From Campylobacter concisus (GTDB lineage: Bacteria; Campylobacterota; Campylobacteria; Campylobacterales; Campylobacteraceae), in NCBI RefSeq assembly GCF_003048675.2, contig NZ_CP060707.1, positions 1,116,001 to 1,180,000 of the forward strand: a DNA stretch of 64,000 nucleotides, in the 5' to 3' direction. Position numbers and translations under genes: made by a program. A model generated the notes under the pieces. The model made no database searches. It was not told where the DNA came from and saw only the letters and a program-made list of their open reading frames with translations. This document shows, piece by piece, positions 27,672-36,849 of this stretch (positions are counted from its first letter, which is position 1; each line of letters starts with the position of its first letter).

Positions 27672-29012
27672 TCAAACAGGTCTTTTTAAATTTGCTTGTG
27701 AAAGCATATTTGCAAGTCCTTTTGCTCCGCCTTTTCCTGAAAATTTCTTAGCAAGCTTTGAAGCGTTTTCAAACTGCTTCAAAAAGCGATTTACCTCCAC
27801 TTGAGATAGTCCAGAGCCAGCTGCCAAACGCCTTTTTCTGCTATTGTTTAAAAGATCTGGATTTTCACGCTCTTTTTGCGTCATAGAGTTTATCATAGCC
27901 TTAATATGCAAAATTTCTTTTGAATTATCAAGGTCTATATCTTTTATCTGATTTGCAAGACCTGAAAGTCCAGGTATCATCCCCATCAAAGACTTCATGC
28001 TACCAAGCTTTTTAACGCTTTCCATTTGATCTAAAAAGTCATTAAAATTAAACTGACCTTTCTTTATCTTTTGATTTAGGCGTTTTGCCTCTTTTTCATC
28101 TATAATAATCGATGTTTTCTCGACCAAAGTAGCTAAGTCACCCTCGCCCATTATACGGCTTACGATACGATCTGGTATAAAGCTCTCGATATCAGCTACT
28201 TTCTCGCCAGTACCGACAAATCTAAGTGGAATATTTAGCTGTTTTGCGATACTAATAGCTACGCCACCCTTTGAGTCAGAGTCGAATTTAGAAAGGATAA
28301 CTCCAGAAATTCCCAAAACTTCATTAAAACTTGTAGCTGTTTTTACAGCGTCTTGTCCGCTCATAGCGTCAGCTACGTAGAAAATTTCATGTGGATTTAT
28401 CGCATTTTTTACATCTTTTATCTCTTGCATCAACTTTTCATCGATCGCAAGACGACCAGCAGTATCCACCAAAAGTACGTCATAAAGGCCGCTTTTTGCT
28501 TTTTCTAGTGCTTCTTTTGCTACTTTTATTGGGTTGTTTTCATTTTCTATATAGAAAAGATCGATCTCGTTTGCAACGCAGAGCTGTCTTAGCTGCTCAA
28601 CGGCCGCTAATCTTTGCAAATCACAAGCTGCAACTAAAACTTTTTTCTTTCTTAATTTTAGATAGTTTGCAAGCTTGATAGTTGTCGTAGTTTTACCGCT
28701 ACCTTGCAAACCAGCCATCAAAACGATAGTCGGTGCAACTGGCGCATAGACAAAGCCTTGATTACCAGGAGCTGTTAAGATAGTCGTTAAATTTGACTTG
28801 ATTGCATCTAAGAAATTCTTTTGACCAACTCCAGTTTGCTTTAGTTCGCTTTCGATAGATGCGAGTAGATCTTTAGTGACTTTATGGTGAACATCAGCTT
28901 TTAAAAGAGCTTTTTTAAGCACGTCAAGTGCGTTTTTTAGAGCTTTTTCGTCATCTACAAAACGTATCTTGCTAACGGCTAATCTAAAAGACTCGCTAAT
29001 TTGTTCGAACAC
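27672..29012 (-). CDS. ffh: Signal recognition particle protein Ffh
   Basis: A 446-residue SRP54 GTPase that targets inner-membrane proteins to FtsY and SecYEG. The N helical bundle precedes the G domain with GLQGSGKTTT (about 105-114), DTAGR and TGEKV motifs, then the methionine-containing M domain (about 300-446; RRLAAGSG and RFLKQFENASK). Length is typical. It is the gene before rpsP on the same strand. Confidence 0.98.
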   Translation of the reverse strand: MFEQISESFRLAVSKIRFVDDEKALKNALDVLKKALLKADVHHKVTKDLLASIESELKQTGVGQKNFLDAIKSNLTTILTAPGNQGFVYAPVAPTIVLMAGLQGSGKTTTTIKLANYLKLRKKKVLVAACDLQRLAAVEQLRQLCVANEIDLFYIENENNPIKVAKEALEKAKSGLYDVLLVDTAGRLAIDEKLMQEIKDVKNAINPHEIFYVADAMSGQDAVKTATSFNEVLGISGVILSKFDSDSKGGVAISIAKQLNIPLRFVGTGEKVADIESFIPDRIVSRIMGEGDLATLVEKTSIIIDEKEAKRLNQKIKKGQFNFNDFLDQMESVKKLGSMKSLMGMIPGLSGLANQIKDIDLDNSKEILHIKAMINSMTQKERENPDLLNNSRKRRLAAGSGLSQVEVNRFLKQFENASKLAKKFSGKGGAKGLANMLSQANLKRPV

Positions 29013-29074
29013 TAATCACCTTTCTAAGTTGTTATTAAAGGGCGTATATTACTAAATAATTTCTTTATTGCTCT

Positions 29075-29833
29075 TTAAATTTCAAATTTATTAGATAGCT
29101 CAAATCCAAGAGAATTAAATTCTCTTGGGATCGGCGCCTTAAATTTATAGTCTAAAAGAGCGATAGAATAAGCATGCAAAAACATTCTATTTGCCCTATT
29201 TTTGCCGTATTTCTCATCGCCAACGATAGGTAAATTTAAACTAGCCAAATGCACTCTTATCTGGTGCGTTCTGCCTGTTTTTATGGCAACTTTTACAAGC
29301 GTTTTTTTACCCGCAACCATGAGCGGTGAAATTTCACTGATCGCCTCTTTGCCATCTTTTGATATCTTAGAAAAGGCGCCATTTTTATTTTTTATCGTTA
29401 AGATCGGCTCATTTACGACCACCTCCTCGCTCATGATGCCCCTAACTGCGGCCACGTAAATTTTCTCAACCTTCATCTTTTTAAACTCATTTATGGCAAG
29501 GCTCGCAAATTCGTCATTTTTTACAAGAAGCAGCACGCCGCTTGTATCTTTATCGAGCCTGTGAAGGAGTGGAAATTTATAAATTTGACTGATTTTTTCG
29601 CTAGTTATGGCAGCAGGCTTATTAATGGCTATTAAATTTTCATCTTCAAAGATAACACTTGGCTTTGGCATCTCTTCAACGCTAAATTTAGTATTTTCGC
29701 TCATCAGTGCACGAGCAATCATCACCTTTTGCCCCTTAGCATAGACTAGTCCGCTGTCGATTAGCTCCTTTGCCTCGTTGTTTGAGATATTTTTTTGTTT
29801 GGCTAAAATTTTATACGCTTTTTCTTCACTCAT
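29075..29833 (-). CDS. RluA-family pseudouridine synthase
   Basis: A 252-residue enzyme with an N-terminal S4-like segment (about 10-40) and the RluA catalytic core. The catalytic aspartate is D94 in HRLDKDTSGVLLL. The RTHQIRVHLA and PIVGDEKYG boxes are present. It isomerises uridine in rRNA or tRNA; which site cannot be read from sequence. Its ATG overlaps the waaA stop by 4 bp, so it is coupled to LPS synthesis genes only by position. Confidence 0.92.
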   Translation of the reverse strand: MSEEKAYKILAKQKNISNNEAKELIDSGLVYAKGQKVMIARALMSENTKFSVEEMPKPSVIFEDENLIAINKPAAITSEKISQIYKFPLLHRLDKDTSGVLLLVKNDEFASLAINEFKKMKVEKIYVAAVRGIMSEEVVVNEPILTIKNKNGAFSKISKDGKEAISEISPLMVAGKKTLVKVAIKTGRTHQIRVHLASLNLPIVGDEKYGKNRANRMFLHAYSIALLDYKFKAPIPREFNSLGFELSNKFEI

Positions 29834-30966
29834 AAAGTGCTCCTTATATCTTCTATGATCGCATCAGCGCTTGCTTGCACGGCGATCTTGCTCTTTTTGG
29901 CGTCACTACCCATTATGCCGCCGATCTCGCTAGCCTTTGCGATGTAGATGTTTTCAACTAGGCCAAATAGCGCCTTTTGATTAAATATAAACTCACCGCT
30001 AATTATCACTGGGTTAAATTGCGCGCACTCGATTGGATTATGCCCGCCGATATTTGGCACAAAACTGCCACCAAGCACGACTATATCGCTAATAGCATAG
30101 ACATTTACAAGCTCGCCTAAAGTATCAAGCAAATTTACTTTAGCGTCAAATTTATGCCTTTGGCTAAATTTAGCAAAGCTAAAGTCATACTTTTTAGCAT
30201 ACTCGCTCGATAGCTTTTCAACCTCTGCAAATCTCTCAGGATGGCGTGGTGCGATGATTAAAAGATCGTTTTCATTTAAATTTAAATTATCTAAAATCAT
30301 CTCTTCTTCGCCAGTATGCGTACTTGCTAGCACGATCACTCTAGCTTTTGGCTTTTCATAAAATTTATTCACACTTGGTAAAAACGCAGCTTTTATGTTG
30401 CCAACAACCTCTATTTCACCTGCTCCTAGCGTTTTTAGCCGCTCTTTATCAAGCTCGCTTTGGGCGTAAATTTTATCTATAAATTTAAAAAGATATCTGT
30501 AAAAAAAACCAAATTTCAAGTAGCTTTTGTAGCTTCTATCTGAAATTCTAGCGTTTATCAGTATCACGCGACTGCCTTTTAGCTTTGCCATGAAAACTAG
30601 CATAAGCCAAAGCTCAGCCTCAAAAATGACTAAAATTTTGCTCTTTTTTAGCCAAAATGGCAAGAAAATTTCAAATGGCAAAAATCTTGTGTTAGCACAA
30701 ATTTTACTTGCCGCTTCAAAGCCCGTATTTGTCACAATGCTTATGGCTTTGCTGTCAAATTTTTTCATTAAAGGCTTAAGCGCTTGCACCTCGCCAAATG
30801 AGCAAGCGTGAAAATGCACATCTGCATCTTGAAATTTTGGATTATTAAAGAGAAAAAAACGTGCTGGGATCGATCTATGGTATTTTTTTTTGAAACTTAA
30901 TAAAACTAGAAAAATAGCCCCAAAAAAATAGAGTATTGAGGCTAAAAAATAATATATTATTATCAC
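29830..30966 (-). CDS. waaA: 3-deoxy-D-manno-octulosonic acid (Kdo) transferase
   Basis: A 378-residue GT-B glycosyltransferase that adds Kdo from CMP-Kdo to lipid A precursors. It has an N-terminal membrane anchor (about 1-23), HACSFGEVQALKPL (about 53-66), ARISDRSYKSY, APRHPERF and the C-terminal GGSFVPNIGGHNPIECA. It is somewhat shorter than E. coli WaaA (425). An N-terminal transmembrane anchor places it on the inner face of the inner membrane. Confidence 0.95.
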   Translation of the reverse strand: MIIIYYFLASILYFFGAIFLVLLSFKKKYHRSIPARFFLFNNPKFQDADVHFHACSFGEVQALKPLMKKFDSKAISIVTNTGFEAASKICANTRFLPFEIFLPFWLKKSKILVIFEAELWLMLVFMAKLKGSRVILINARISDRSYKSYLKFGFFYRYLFKFIDKIYAQSELDKERLKTLGAGEIEVVGNIKAAFLPSVNKFYEKPKARVIVLASTHTGEEEMILDNLNLNENDLLIIAPRHPERFAEVEKLSSEYAKKYDFSFAKFSQRHKFDAKVNLLDTLGELVNVYAISDIVVLGGSFVPNIGGHNPIECAQFNPVIISGEFIFNQKALFGLVENIYIAKASEIGGIMGSDAKKSKIAVQASADAIIEDIRSTL

Positions 30967-30975
30967 GAAAGTGTG

Positions 30976-31683
30976 TTATTGCTCTTGTTTATATAAAATT
31001 CTGCCACAATGCGGGCAAGTAACGATATCTTCGCCTTTTACAACCGCAGAGAAAGTTTTATCATTTATCTGCATAAAGCAGCCATAACAAGCTTGTTTTT
31101 TAACTGGCACAACGGCTGTGTTGTGTGCCCATTTTCTGATTTTTTCATAAAATGCTAGGATTTTTTGGTTCATCGCAGCGACAAGTTTATCTTTTTTAGC
31201 ATAAACCTCTTTGCGCTCTTTTTCGATCTTTTCAAGCTCAGATGAAACCTCGCTTTTTATCTTTTCTAAATTTCCTTCAAGCTCTGTTTTTTTAGCGTTT
31301 AGCTCATCTTTTTGAGCATTTTTATTGTCTATTATTTTTTCAAGTCTAGCGATCTCTTCGTTTGCTGCTTCAAGTTGCTCTTTTGCGATATCTTCTTCAA
31401 GACCTAGCGCTTTTATCTCTTTTTCGCTTTTTGCGCTTGAGCTTTTTTTAGCTACATCTTTGATCTTTGCGCTAAATTCTGCGATGTGAGCGTTTGTGCC
31501 TGATTTTTGTGATTTTAGATCATTTACCTCTTCGTCAAGTCTTTCTACATTAACCGCTATAGTTTCACACTCTTCTTCTATGCTTTTATAGGCTTTTTCT
31601 ACTTCTTGTATGCGCGGTGTGAAACCGTCTATTTGTTTGTCAAGATCAGATAATTCAACTAATTGTTGCAAATATTTATTCAT
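30976..31683 (-). CDS. Coiled-coil zinc-ribbon protein (HP0958/FlgZ-like)
   Basis: A 235-residue protein made of a long antiparallel coiled coil (about 1-190) and a C4 zinc ribbon with C199, C202, C223 and C226 (CYGC and CPHC). Its H. pylori relative HP0958 stabilises RpoN and binds flaA mRNA, so it is needed for flagella; a similar role is likely here. It is between Nif3 and waaA, as in C. jejuni. Confidence 0.88.
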   Translation of the reverse strand: MNKYLQQLVELSDLDKQIDGFTPRIQEVEKAYKSIEEECETIAVNVERLDEEVNDLKSQKSGTNAHIAEFSAKIKDVAKKSSSAKSEKEIKALGLEEDIAKEQLEAANEEIARLEKIIDNKNAQKDELNAKKTELEGNLEKIKSEVSSELEKIEKERKEVYAKKDKLVAAMNQKILAFYEKIRKWAHNTAVVPVKKQACYGCFMQINDKTFSAVVKGEDIVTCPHCGRILYKQEQ

Positions 31684-31699
31684 AATGTTTCCTTTTTTG

Positions 31700-32422
31700 T
31701 TAGCAATATGTAAATGGGTTTTTAGAATTGCTTATTATAACTTCAATTTTTAGATTTTGCAAATATTTTGCTAAAAAATCACTAAAATAACGCTCACTTT
31801 CATAGTGGTTTATGTCAATCAAATTTAGTCCATTTTCCTTTGCATAAAGGGCTTGGTGATACTTTAGATCGCCCGTTAAAAAGGCGTCTGCTTTGACCTC
31901 TTGGATGATATCTGCGCCGCTTCCAGTGCAGATGCAAATTTTAGAAATTTCATCTTTTGCATGAACGGCTCTTAAATTTTCTAACCCAAGTTTTTCTTTT
32001 ACAAATTTACAAAGCTCGCTAAATTTCATATTCACATCAGCGTAGATCAAAAAGCCCTCTTTGCTTGAAATTTCAAGCCCCAAAACCTGCGTCACAAATT
32101 TTTCATTTAAAAATGCAAGGTCAGCGTTTGTGTGAAGCGAGATGAGCGAGATATTTTTTATCATCATCTCTCTTATGAGCGAGCTTGGATAAAAGCTGTA
32201 GTCTAGGCGCTTTAACCCCTTAAAAATGAGCGGATGATGGGTGATGATGAGCGAGTTTGGCAAGACATTTTGCAAAAGCTCGCTATCAAGATCAAGGCTT
32301 AGATAAATTCGCTCAAATTTGCTGTCAAATGAGCCAACCTGCAGGCCGCTATTATCCCAGCCCTCTTGGCTCGCAAATGGGCAAATTTCATCTAAGTTTT
32401 TATAAATTTCAGCTATTTTCAT
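31700..32422 (-). CDS. Nif3-like dinuclear-metal hexameric protein
   Basis: A 240-residue member of the Nif3/YbgI family (GTP cyclohydrolase 1 type 2-like). Metal-binding features are ITHHPLIF (about 58-65), SLHTNAD (about 95-101) and HYESERYFSDF near the C-terminus. The biochemical role remains uncertain family-wide. ATG 32422 is preferred over the TTG one codon upstream. It starts 6 bp after glyQ ends, probably in the same operon. Confidence 0.88.
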   Translation of the reverse strand: MKIAEIYKNLDEICPFASQEGWDNSGLQVGSFDSKFERIYLSLDLDSELLQNVLPNSLIITHHPLIFKGLKRLDYSFYPSSLIREMMIKNISLISLHTNADLAFLNEKFVTQVLGLEISSKEGFLIYADVNMKFSELCKFVKEKLGLENLRAVHAKDEISKICICTGSGADIIQEVKADAFLTGDLKYHQALYAKENGLNLIDINHYESERYFSDFLAKYLQNLKIEVIISNSKNPFTYC

Positions 32423-32428
32423 CAAATT

Positions 32429-33289
32429 TTACTTTTGCTCTAAGCTCTCTTTATATGTTAGCGCGCACTCTTTGGCTAGCTCGCGAATTTTTAAGATGTA
32501 GTCTTGTCTTTGCGTCACGCTGATCGCTCCGCGCGCGTCAAGGACGTTAAATGTATGAGCTGCAAGCATGCAGTAGTCGTAGGCTGGCAGTGAAATTTTA
32601 GCCTCCAAGCAGCGTTTGCACTCGTTAAATGCGTTTTCAAACTGGTTAAAAAGCATATCAACGTTTGCCACTTCAAAGTTATATTTACTCCACTCATATT
32701 CGCCTTGTTTATGCACATCAGCGTAGGTTACGATGTTGCCATTAGAGTCGTCCCAAACGATGTCATAGACGCTATTTACGTCTTGTAGATACATAGCTAA
32801 GCGCTCAAGGCCGTATGTTATCTCGCCAGATATGAGCTCGCAGGCGATGCCGCCAACTTGTTGAAAATAGGTAAATTGCGTGACCTCCATACCATCTAGC
32901 CAGACCTCCCAGCCAAGCCCCCAAGCGCCAAGTGTAGGGCTCTCCCAGTTGTCTTCGACAAAGCGGATGTCGTGATTTTTCAAATTTAAACCAAGTCTTT
33001 CAAGGCTTTTTAGATAAAGCTCTTGGATGTTCTCTGGGCTTGGTTTTATAAGCACTTGAAACTGATAGTAAGCGCCAAGGCGGTTTGGGTTTTCGCCGTA
33101 TCTGCCATCAGTCGGACGGCGGCTTGGAGCTACGTATGCAGTCGCCCAGGGCTTTGGTCCAAGGCTTCTTAAAAATGTCGCTTGGTGATATGTGCCAGCA
33201 CCTGCTGGCATGTCGTATGGCTGAAGTATGACGCAGCCTTGCTCTTGCCAATAGTTTTGAAGCGTTAGTATTATTTGTGAAAATGTCAT
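32429..33289 (-). CDS. glyQ: Glycine--tRNA ligase alpha subunit
   Basis: A 286-residue class II synthetase catalytic subunit of the alpha2beta2 type. It is recognised by the near-invariant N-terminal half: [29 protein letters not shown] and [16 protein letters not shown]. The beta subunit glyS is not in this window, so the genes are separated here. Confidence 0.98.
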   Translation of the reverse strand: MTFSQIILTLQNYWQEQGCVILQPYDMPAGAGTYHQATFLRSLGPKPWATAYVAPSRRPTDGRYGENPNRLGAYYQFQVLIKPSPENIQELYLKSLERLGLNLKNHDIRFVEDNWESPTLGAWGLGWEVWLDGMEVTQFTYFQQVGGIACELISGEITYGLERLAMYLQDVNSVYDIVWDDSNGNIVTYADVHKQGEYEWSKYNFEVANVDMLFNQFENAFNECKRCLEAKISLPAYDYCMLAAHTFNVLDARGAISVTQRQDYILKIRELAKECALTYKESLEQK

Positions 33290-33299
33290 TTTTTGCCTT

Positions 33300-33716
33300 T
33301 TATTTTATTGATATATAAATTTCTATTTTATTTTTTAGGTATTTTTCAAAGTCTGTTTTATAGGCTCTTTCTAGCTCACTACTTTCAAAATATCTCCAAA
33401 TTTCACCCCAAAATTGTGCAACATTTTGTGGCTCATTTGCAAAACTAAAAAGAGCATATTTTCCACTTTGTATCTTTAAATTTTCATCACCTTTTTGGTG
33501 CGATCTTATGCCGATGAAGTTATCATAATGTCCATTAAGATCACTTTCGTAGTTGCAGTAAACGCTATAAATTTCACTCTTGCCATCATAGTATTCACTC
33601 ATAAATTTAGACCATAAAGCTGGGATTTTACCCTCATCGCCTATCTCGTCTTCATTTTTAGTGCGAGTTTTTACTCCGTAAATTTCAAAACCATCATCTA
33701 AATTTATAATCTTCAT
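33300..33716 (-). CDS. GyrI-like / AraC-type effector-binding domain protein
   Basis: A 138-residue stand-alone domain without a DNA-binding part. It fits the GyrI/Rob-C fold by the pattern [35 protein letters not shown] and [21 protein letters not shown]. Such domains bind small lipophilic or cationic compounds. It is 10 bp before glyQ and 3 bp after the DUF3972-like gene. I do not recall a counterpart at this site in C. jejuni, so it may be an insertion here. Confidence 0.75.
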   Translation of the reverse strand: MKIINLDDGFEIYGVKTRTKNEDEIGDEGKIPALWSKFMSEYYDGKSEIYSVYCNYESDLNGHYDNFIGIRSHQKGDENLKIQSGKYALFSFANEPQNVAQFWGEIWRYFESSELERAYKTDFEKYLKNKIEIYISIK

Positions 33717-33719
33717 AAA

Positions 33720-34193
33720 CTACTTTTGTCCGTTAAAATTTTCAACCGCTTGGTTCCACATGAGCTTGTATTTTCGTTTTAAAAACTCAACTTCATCTTG
33801 TGAAATTTTAAGCTGTTTTGTAAGTGTTTCGACCGTTTTTCTATCCTCGTCATAGAGCTCTTGCATCGAAATGAGTGCCTCTTTTAAAAATTTATTCTCA
33901 TTTCTTAAGGTCTCAAGCGTCTCATCTTTTGCGTCAAGCACCTTTTCGTGTAAATTTAGTATCGTGCCGATCGTCTTTTCGACAAAGGTAAAACCATCTT
34001 GGCTTTGCGGCTGCAAGGATAAATTTTGCGAAACACTAGGCACCACGCTCATCGTTCCCTCGCTCGCTTCTATCAAAATTTCTCCATTTTCCTCTTTGGT
34101 TTTCAAAACGCCACGATTTATCATATCCTCGATAACTTCGCGCTCCAAGTGCACAAGTTTGCAAAATTCATCAACTCCAAGATAGGTCTGCAC
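33720..34193 (-). CDS. DUF3972-like coiled-coil protein
   Basis: A 157-residue protein. The N-terminus (about 1-45, YLGVDEFCKLVHLEREVIEDMINRG) looks like a MerR/excisionase-type winged helix-turn-helix. The rest (about 70-150) is a coiled coil. I recognise it as the Campylobacter/Helicobacter DUF3972 type, found between purE and glyQ in C. jejuni. Function is not known; DNA binding is an inference from the N-terminal pattern. Confidence 0.65.
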   Translation of the reverse strand: MQTYLGVDEFCKLVHLEREVIEDMINRGVLKTKEENGEILIEASEGTMSVVPSVSQNLSLQPQSQDGFTFVEKTIGTILNLHEKVLDAKDETLETLRNENKFLKEALISMQELYDEDRKTVETLTKQLKISQDEVEFLKRKYKLMWNQAVENFNGQK

Positions 34194-34204
34194 CGCTTCT
34201 CCTT

Positions 34205-34699
34205 TTATAGTATCACTTCAACCTTTGAAGAGTCTTCCTCTAAAGCCTTTATCTTTGCCTCTCTGTCGGCCTTTAGCGCACTTGCTAGCCCCTCATCTTC
34301 AATGGCTAAAATTTGCACCGCAAGATAGGCTGCATTTATCGCACCAGCCTTGCCGATAGCCAATGTCGCCACTGGCATGCCACTTGGCATTTGCACGGTT
34401 GAGTAAAGTGCATCAACGCCGCTTAGAGCTGAGCCAGCCATTGGTATGCCGATCACTGGTTTTGTTGTATTTGCAGCGATCGCACCAGCTAGGTGAGCTG
34501 CCATGCCAGCAGCTGCGATGAATACTTTTGCACCCTTTTTCTCGGCATTTGCGACGTATTCGCTAGTTCTTTTTGGGCTTCTGTGGGCTGAGCTGATTAT
34601 CAGCTCATATTTTACGCCAAATTTCTCCAGAGTCTTTGCCGCCTCGCTAACGATCTCATAGTCGCTTTTACTTCCCATTATAATAGAAACAAATTTCAT
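34205..34699 (-). CDS. purE: N5-carboxyaminoimidazole ribonucleotide mutase
   Basis: A 164-residue class I PurE, which moves the carboxylate from N5-CAIR to C4 in purine synthesis. Substrate contacts are MGSKSD (8-13) and the catalytic SAHRSP (37-42), with GMAAHLAG and GIPMAGSAL further on. Its ATG overlaps the stop of the U32 gene by 4 bp. Confidence 0.97.
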   Translation of the reverse strand: MKFVSIIMGSKSDYEIVSEAAKTLEKFGVKYELIISSAHRSPKRTSEYVANAEKKGAKVFIAAAGMAAHLAGAIAANTTKPVIGIPMAGSALSGVDALYSTVQMPSGMPVATLAIGKAGAINAAYLAVQILAIEDEGLASALKADREAKIKALEEDSSKVEVIL

Positions 34700-35955
34700 A
34701 TCTTCTCCCTTAAAAAACTAAATTTTGGCAGCTTAACGCTGAGATTTATCTCATTTTCATTGCCACTATGAATTTCACTCATGACCTTGCCTTTTTTGGT
34801 GATGAGCTGTTTAAATTTGATAAATTTCTTGCCATCTTGTGAATAGACCTTTGAAATTTCATTTTCACTATCATCTATGTGTGAGCCAGTTGGCGCCACG
34901 ATCTCGTAGCTCTTATCTGGGAAAATTTTATACTTGCACTTAAAAAACTCACCGTCTTCACTTATAGCATTTACCTGATGAGTGCCCTCTTCTAGGCTGC
35001 TCGTGTGATTTTGCGTATCGGTTCGCTCATAAGGTCTATGCACCAAGTAGCCGTCCGTAAAACCGCGATTTTTCAGCGTATTTATCTCATTTTCATAAAT
35101 TTGCGCGTCAAATTTATCATCCATGGCATCATCTATCGCCATTTTATAGGCTCTTGCCGTGCAGGCTGCGTAGTACTCGCTCTTTGTGCGGCCCTCTATC
35201 TTAAAGCTGTCAATGACACCGCTACCAACGATCTCTTTGATGTGTGAGATGAGGCAAAGATCTTTTGAGTTCATGATGTGAGTGCCGTTTTCGTCCTCTT
35301 CTAGGCGGAAAAGCACGCCGCTCTCTTCATTTTTGGCGTAGAGTTCATACTTAAATCTGCAGTCATTTGCGCAGCTGCCGCGGTTTGACATACGTCCGCT
35401 TTGCACTGAGCTTACTAGGCACCTGCCAGAGTAGGCAAAGCACATCGAGCCATGGACGAAAATTTCAATGTCAAGGGTTGGAATTTCCTCTTTTATCTTT
35501 ATAACATCTTTTAAATTCATCTCGCGTGCCACGACGATGCGTTTTGCGCCCATGTCGTGATAAATTTTGGCGTCCAAAACGTTCATAACGTTTGCCTGAG
35601 TTGATAGGTGTATCTCGATATCTGGAGCGATCTCTTTTGCTAGGCTCATGACACCTGGAGTTGCGATGATAAAGGCGTCTGGCTTCATCGCCGAGATGGT
35701 TTGCAGGTGCCTTTTTAGCGGCTCTATCTGAGAGTTGAAAGGAAAGGCATTTATGGTCGCATAAAATTTCTTTCCCTTTTCGTGTGTGTAGTCTATCGCC
35801 TCTTTGAATGTTTCAAGGTTAAACTCCCTTGCCGATCTAGTCCTTAGCGAAAAGCTAGCCACCGAACCATAAACAGCGTCGGCTCCGTATTCAAGGGCGA
35901 TTTTAAGTTTTGTTAAATTTCCAGCTGGAGATAAAAGCTCAGGCTTTTTTAGCAC
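34696..35955 (-). CDS. Peptidase U32-family protein (TrhP/YegQ-like)
   Basis: A 419-residue member of the U32 family with the cysteine set CFAYSGRCLVSSVQSGR...SCANDCRFKY (about 168-200) and SFKIEGRTKSEYY (about 240-252). Characterised relatives (TrhP, RlhA) take part in tRNA or rRNA uridine/cytidine hydroxylation with prephenate, probably carrying a metal or Fe-S site, rather than acting as proteases. Of these, YegQ/TrhP is closest by appearance. Its start overlaps the cheZ stop by 1 bp. Confidence 0.85.
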   Translation of the reverse strand: MLKKPELLSPAGNLTKLKIALEYGADAVYGSVASFSLRTRSAREFNLETFKEAIDYTHEKGKKFYATINAFPFNSQIEPLKRHLQTISAMKPDAFIIATPGVMSLAKEIAPDIEIHLSTQANVMNVLDAKIYHDMGAKRIVVAREMNLKDVIKIKEEIPTLDIEIFVHGSMCFAYSGRCLVSSVQSGRMSNRGSCANDCRFKYELYAKNEESGVLFRLEEDENGTHIMNSKDLCLISHIKEIVGSGVIDSFKIEGRTKSEYYAACTARAYKMAIDDAMDDKFDAQIYENEINTLKNRGFTDGYLVHRPYERTDTQNHTSSLEEGTHQVNAISEDGEFFKCKYKIFPDKSYEIVAPTGSHIDDSENEISKVYSQDGKKFIKFKQLITKKGKVMSEIHSGNENEINLSVKLPKFSFLREKI

Positions 35956-36713
35956 TATTTTTTACCTAGACTTTCTATCAAGGCTTCGATGTCATCGTTG
36001 CTGACAAGGTTTTCAGTCGTTGTATCACCAGCGATATGAACAGCAGATCCCACGCGCTTATCATCATCGATACGACCTTCAAACAATGTATTCATATATT
36101 TGCTAAGCGCCCTCATAACGTTGATAACACGCTCTATCTTTTGTCTGTGGATGTCTTGATACTGCATCATATCCATAGCCATCATGATCTCATCTTGTCC
36201 CATTTGTAAATTTGAGATGATATTATCTATCGTGCCAAGAAGCGAGTTATTTTTCTCTAAAGCTTCGCTAAATGCAGCGATATTTGGAAATTTCTCACTT
36301 AGTGTCGTAAATAGCTCAACGTTTGAGTTTATCGCGTCTTTTAGGCTATTTGAGTCGCTCTCAGCGTCCATAAAAAAGTTATTTATAGTCTCAAGCTTGT
36401 CAAACATCTGAGTAGCTTTCTCTTCGCTATCTCTTGTCACATCGTCAAGCTGATGTACCATTTTATGGTCTTCAGTCGGTGGTGGTGGTGGCCAAACGCC
36501 GTCCGCACTCACTCTGTAGTTTTCGCTCTGTTTTGAGCTACTCTCTGACTTTGCTTGTGGCTCATCTGCTTTAGCACTCATTGCCTCTGCAACTTCTGCT
36601 ACCTCGTCTATATCCTCTTTGACGTCCGCGACCTCTTGGCTGGCATCTTTAGTATCACCTAAATCATCCTCTAATCCGCCCGCCATAAGCGCGTCAAGTT
36701 CCTCTTGGGTCAT
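35955..36713 (-). CDS. cheZ: CheZ-like chemotaxis phosphatase
   Basis: A 252-residue protein related to the remote epsilonproteobacterial CheZ (HP0170/Cj0700). The long helical hairpin (about 95-210) carries MMQYQDIHRQKIERV with the D-x3-Q pair that CheZ uses to dephosphorylate CheY-P. A C-terminal NDDIEALIESLGKK resembles the CheY-binding tail. The N-terminus MTQEELDALMAGG looks like the EIDALL motif of FliM/FliN/FliY. Residues 20-80 are acidic and probably disordered. Next to divergent hisJ. Confidence 0.82.
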   Translation of the reverse strand: MTQEELDALMAGGLEDDLGDTKDASQEVADVKEDIDEVAEVAEAMSAKADEPQAKSESSSKQSENYRVSADGVWPPPPPTEDHKMVHQLDDVTRDSEEKATQMFDKLETINNFFMDAESDSNSLKDAINSNVELFTTLSEKFPNIAAFSEALEKNNSLLGTIDNIISNLQMGQDEIMMAMDMMQYQDIHRQKIERVINVMRALSKYMNTLFEGRIDDDKRVGSAVHIAGDTTTENLVSNDDIEALIESLGKK

Positions 36714-36849
36714 AAAAGCTCCTAATAAAATTTGCCTTGATTATATAGGATTTAAATAAAAAGAAAGTTTAAAAAGTATGCGTTTATCTTTAAATTTATC
36801 AAATTTTAGGTAGCATTTTTGAAAAATAAACGACTTTAAAAGGCTAAAA

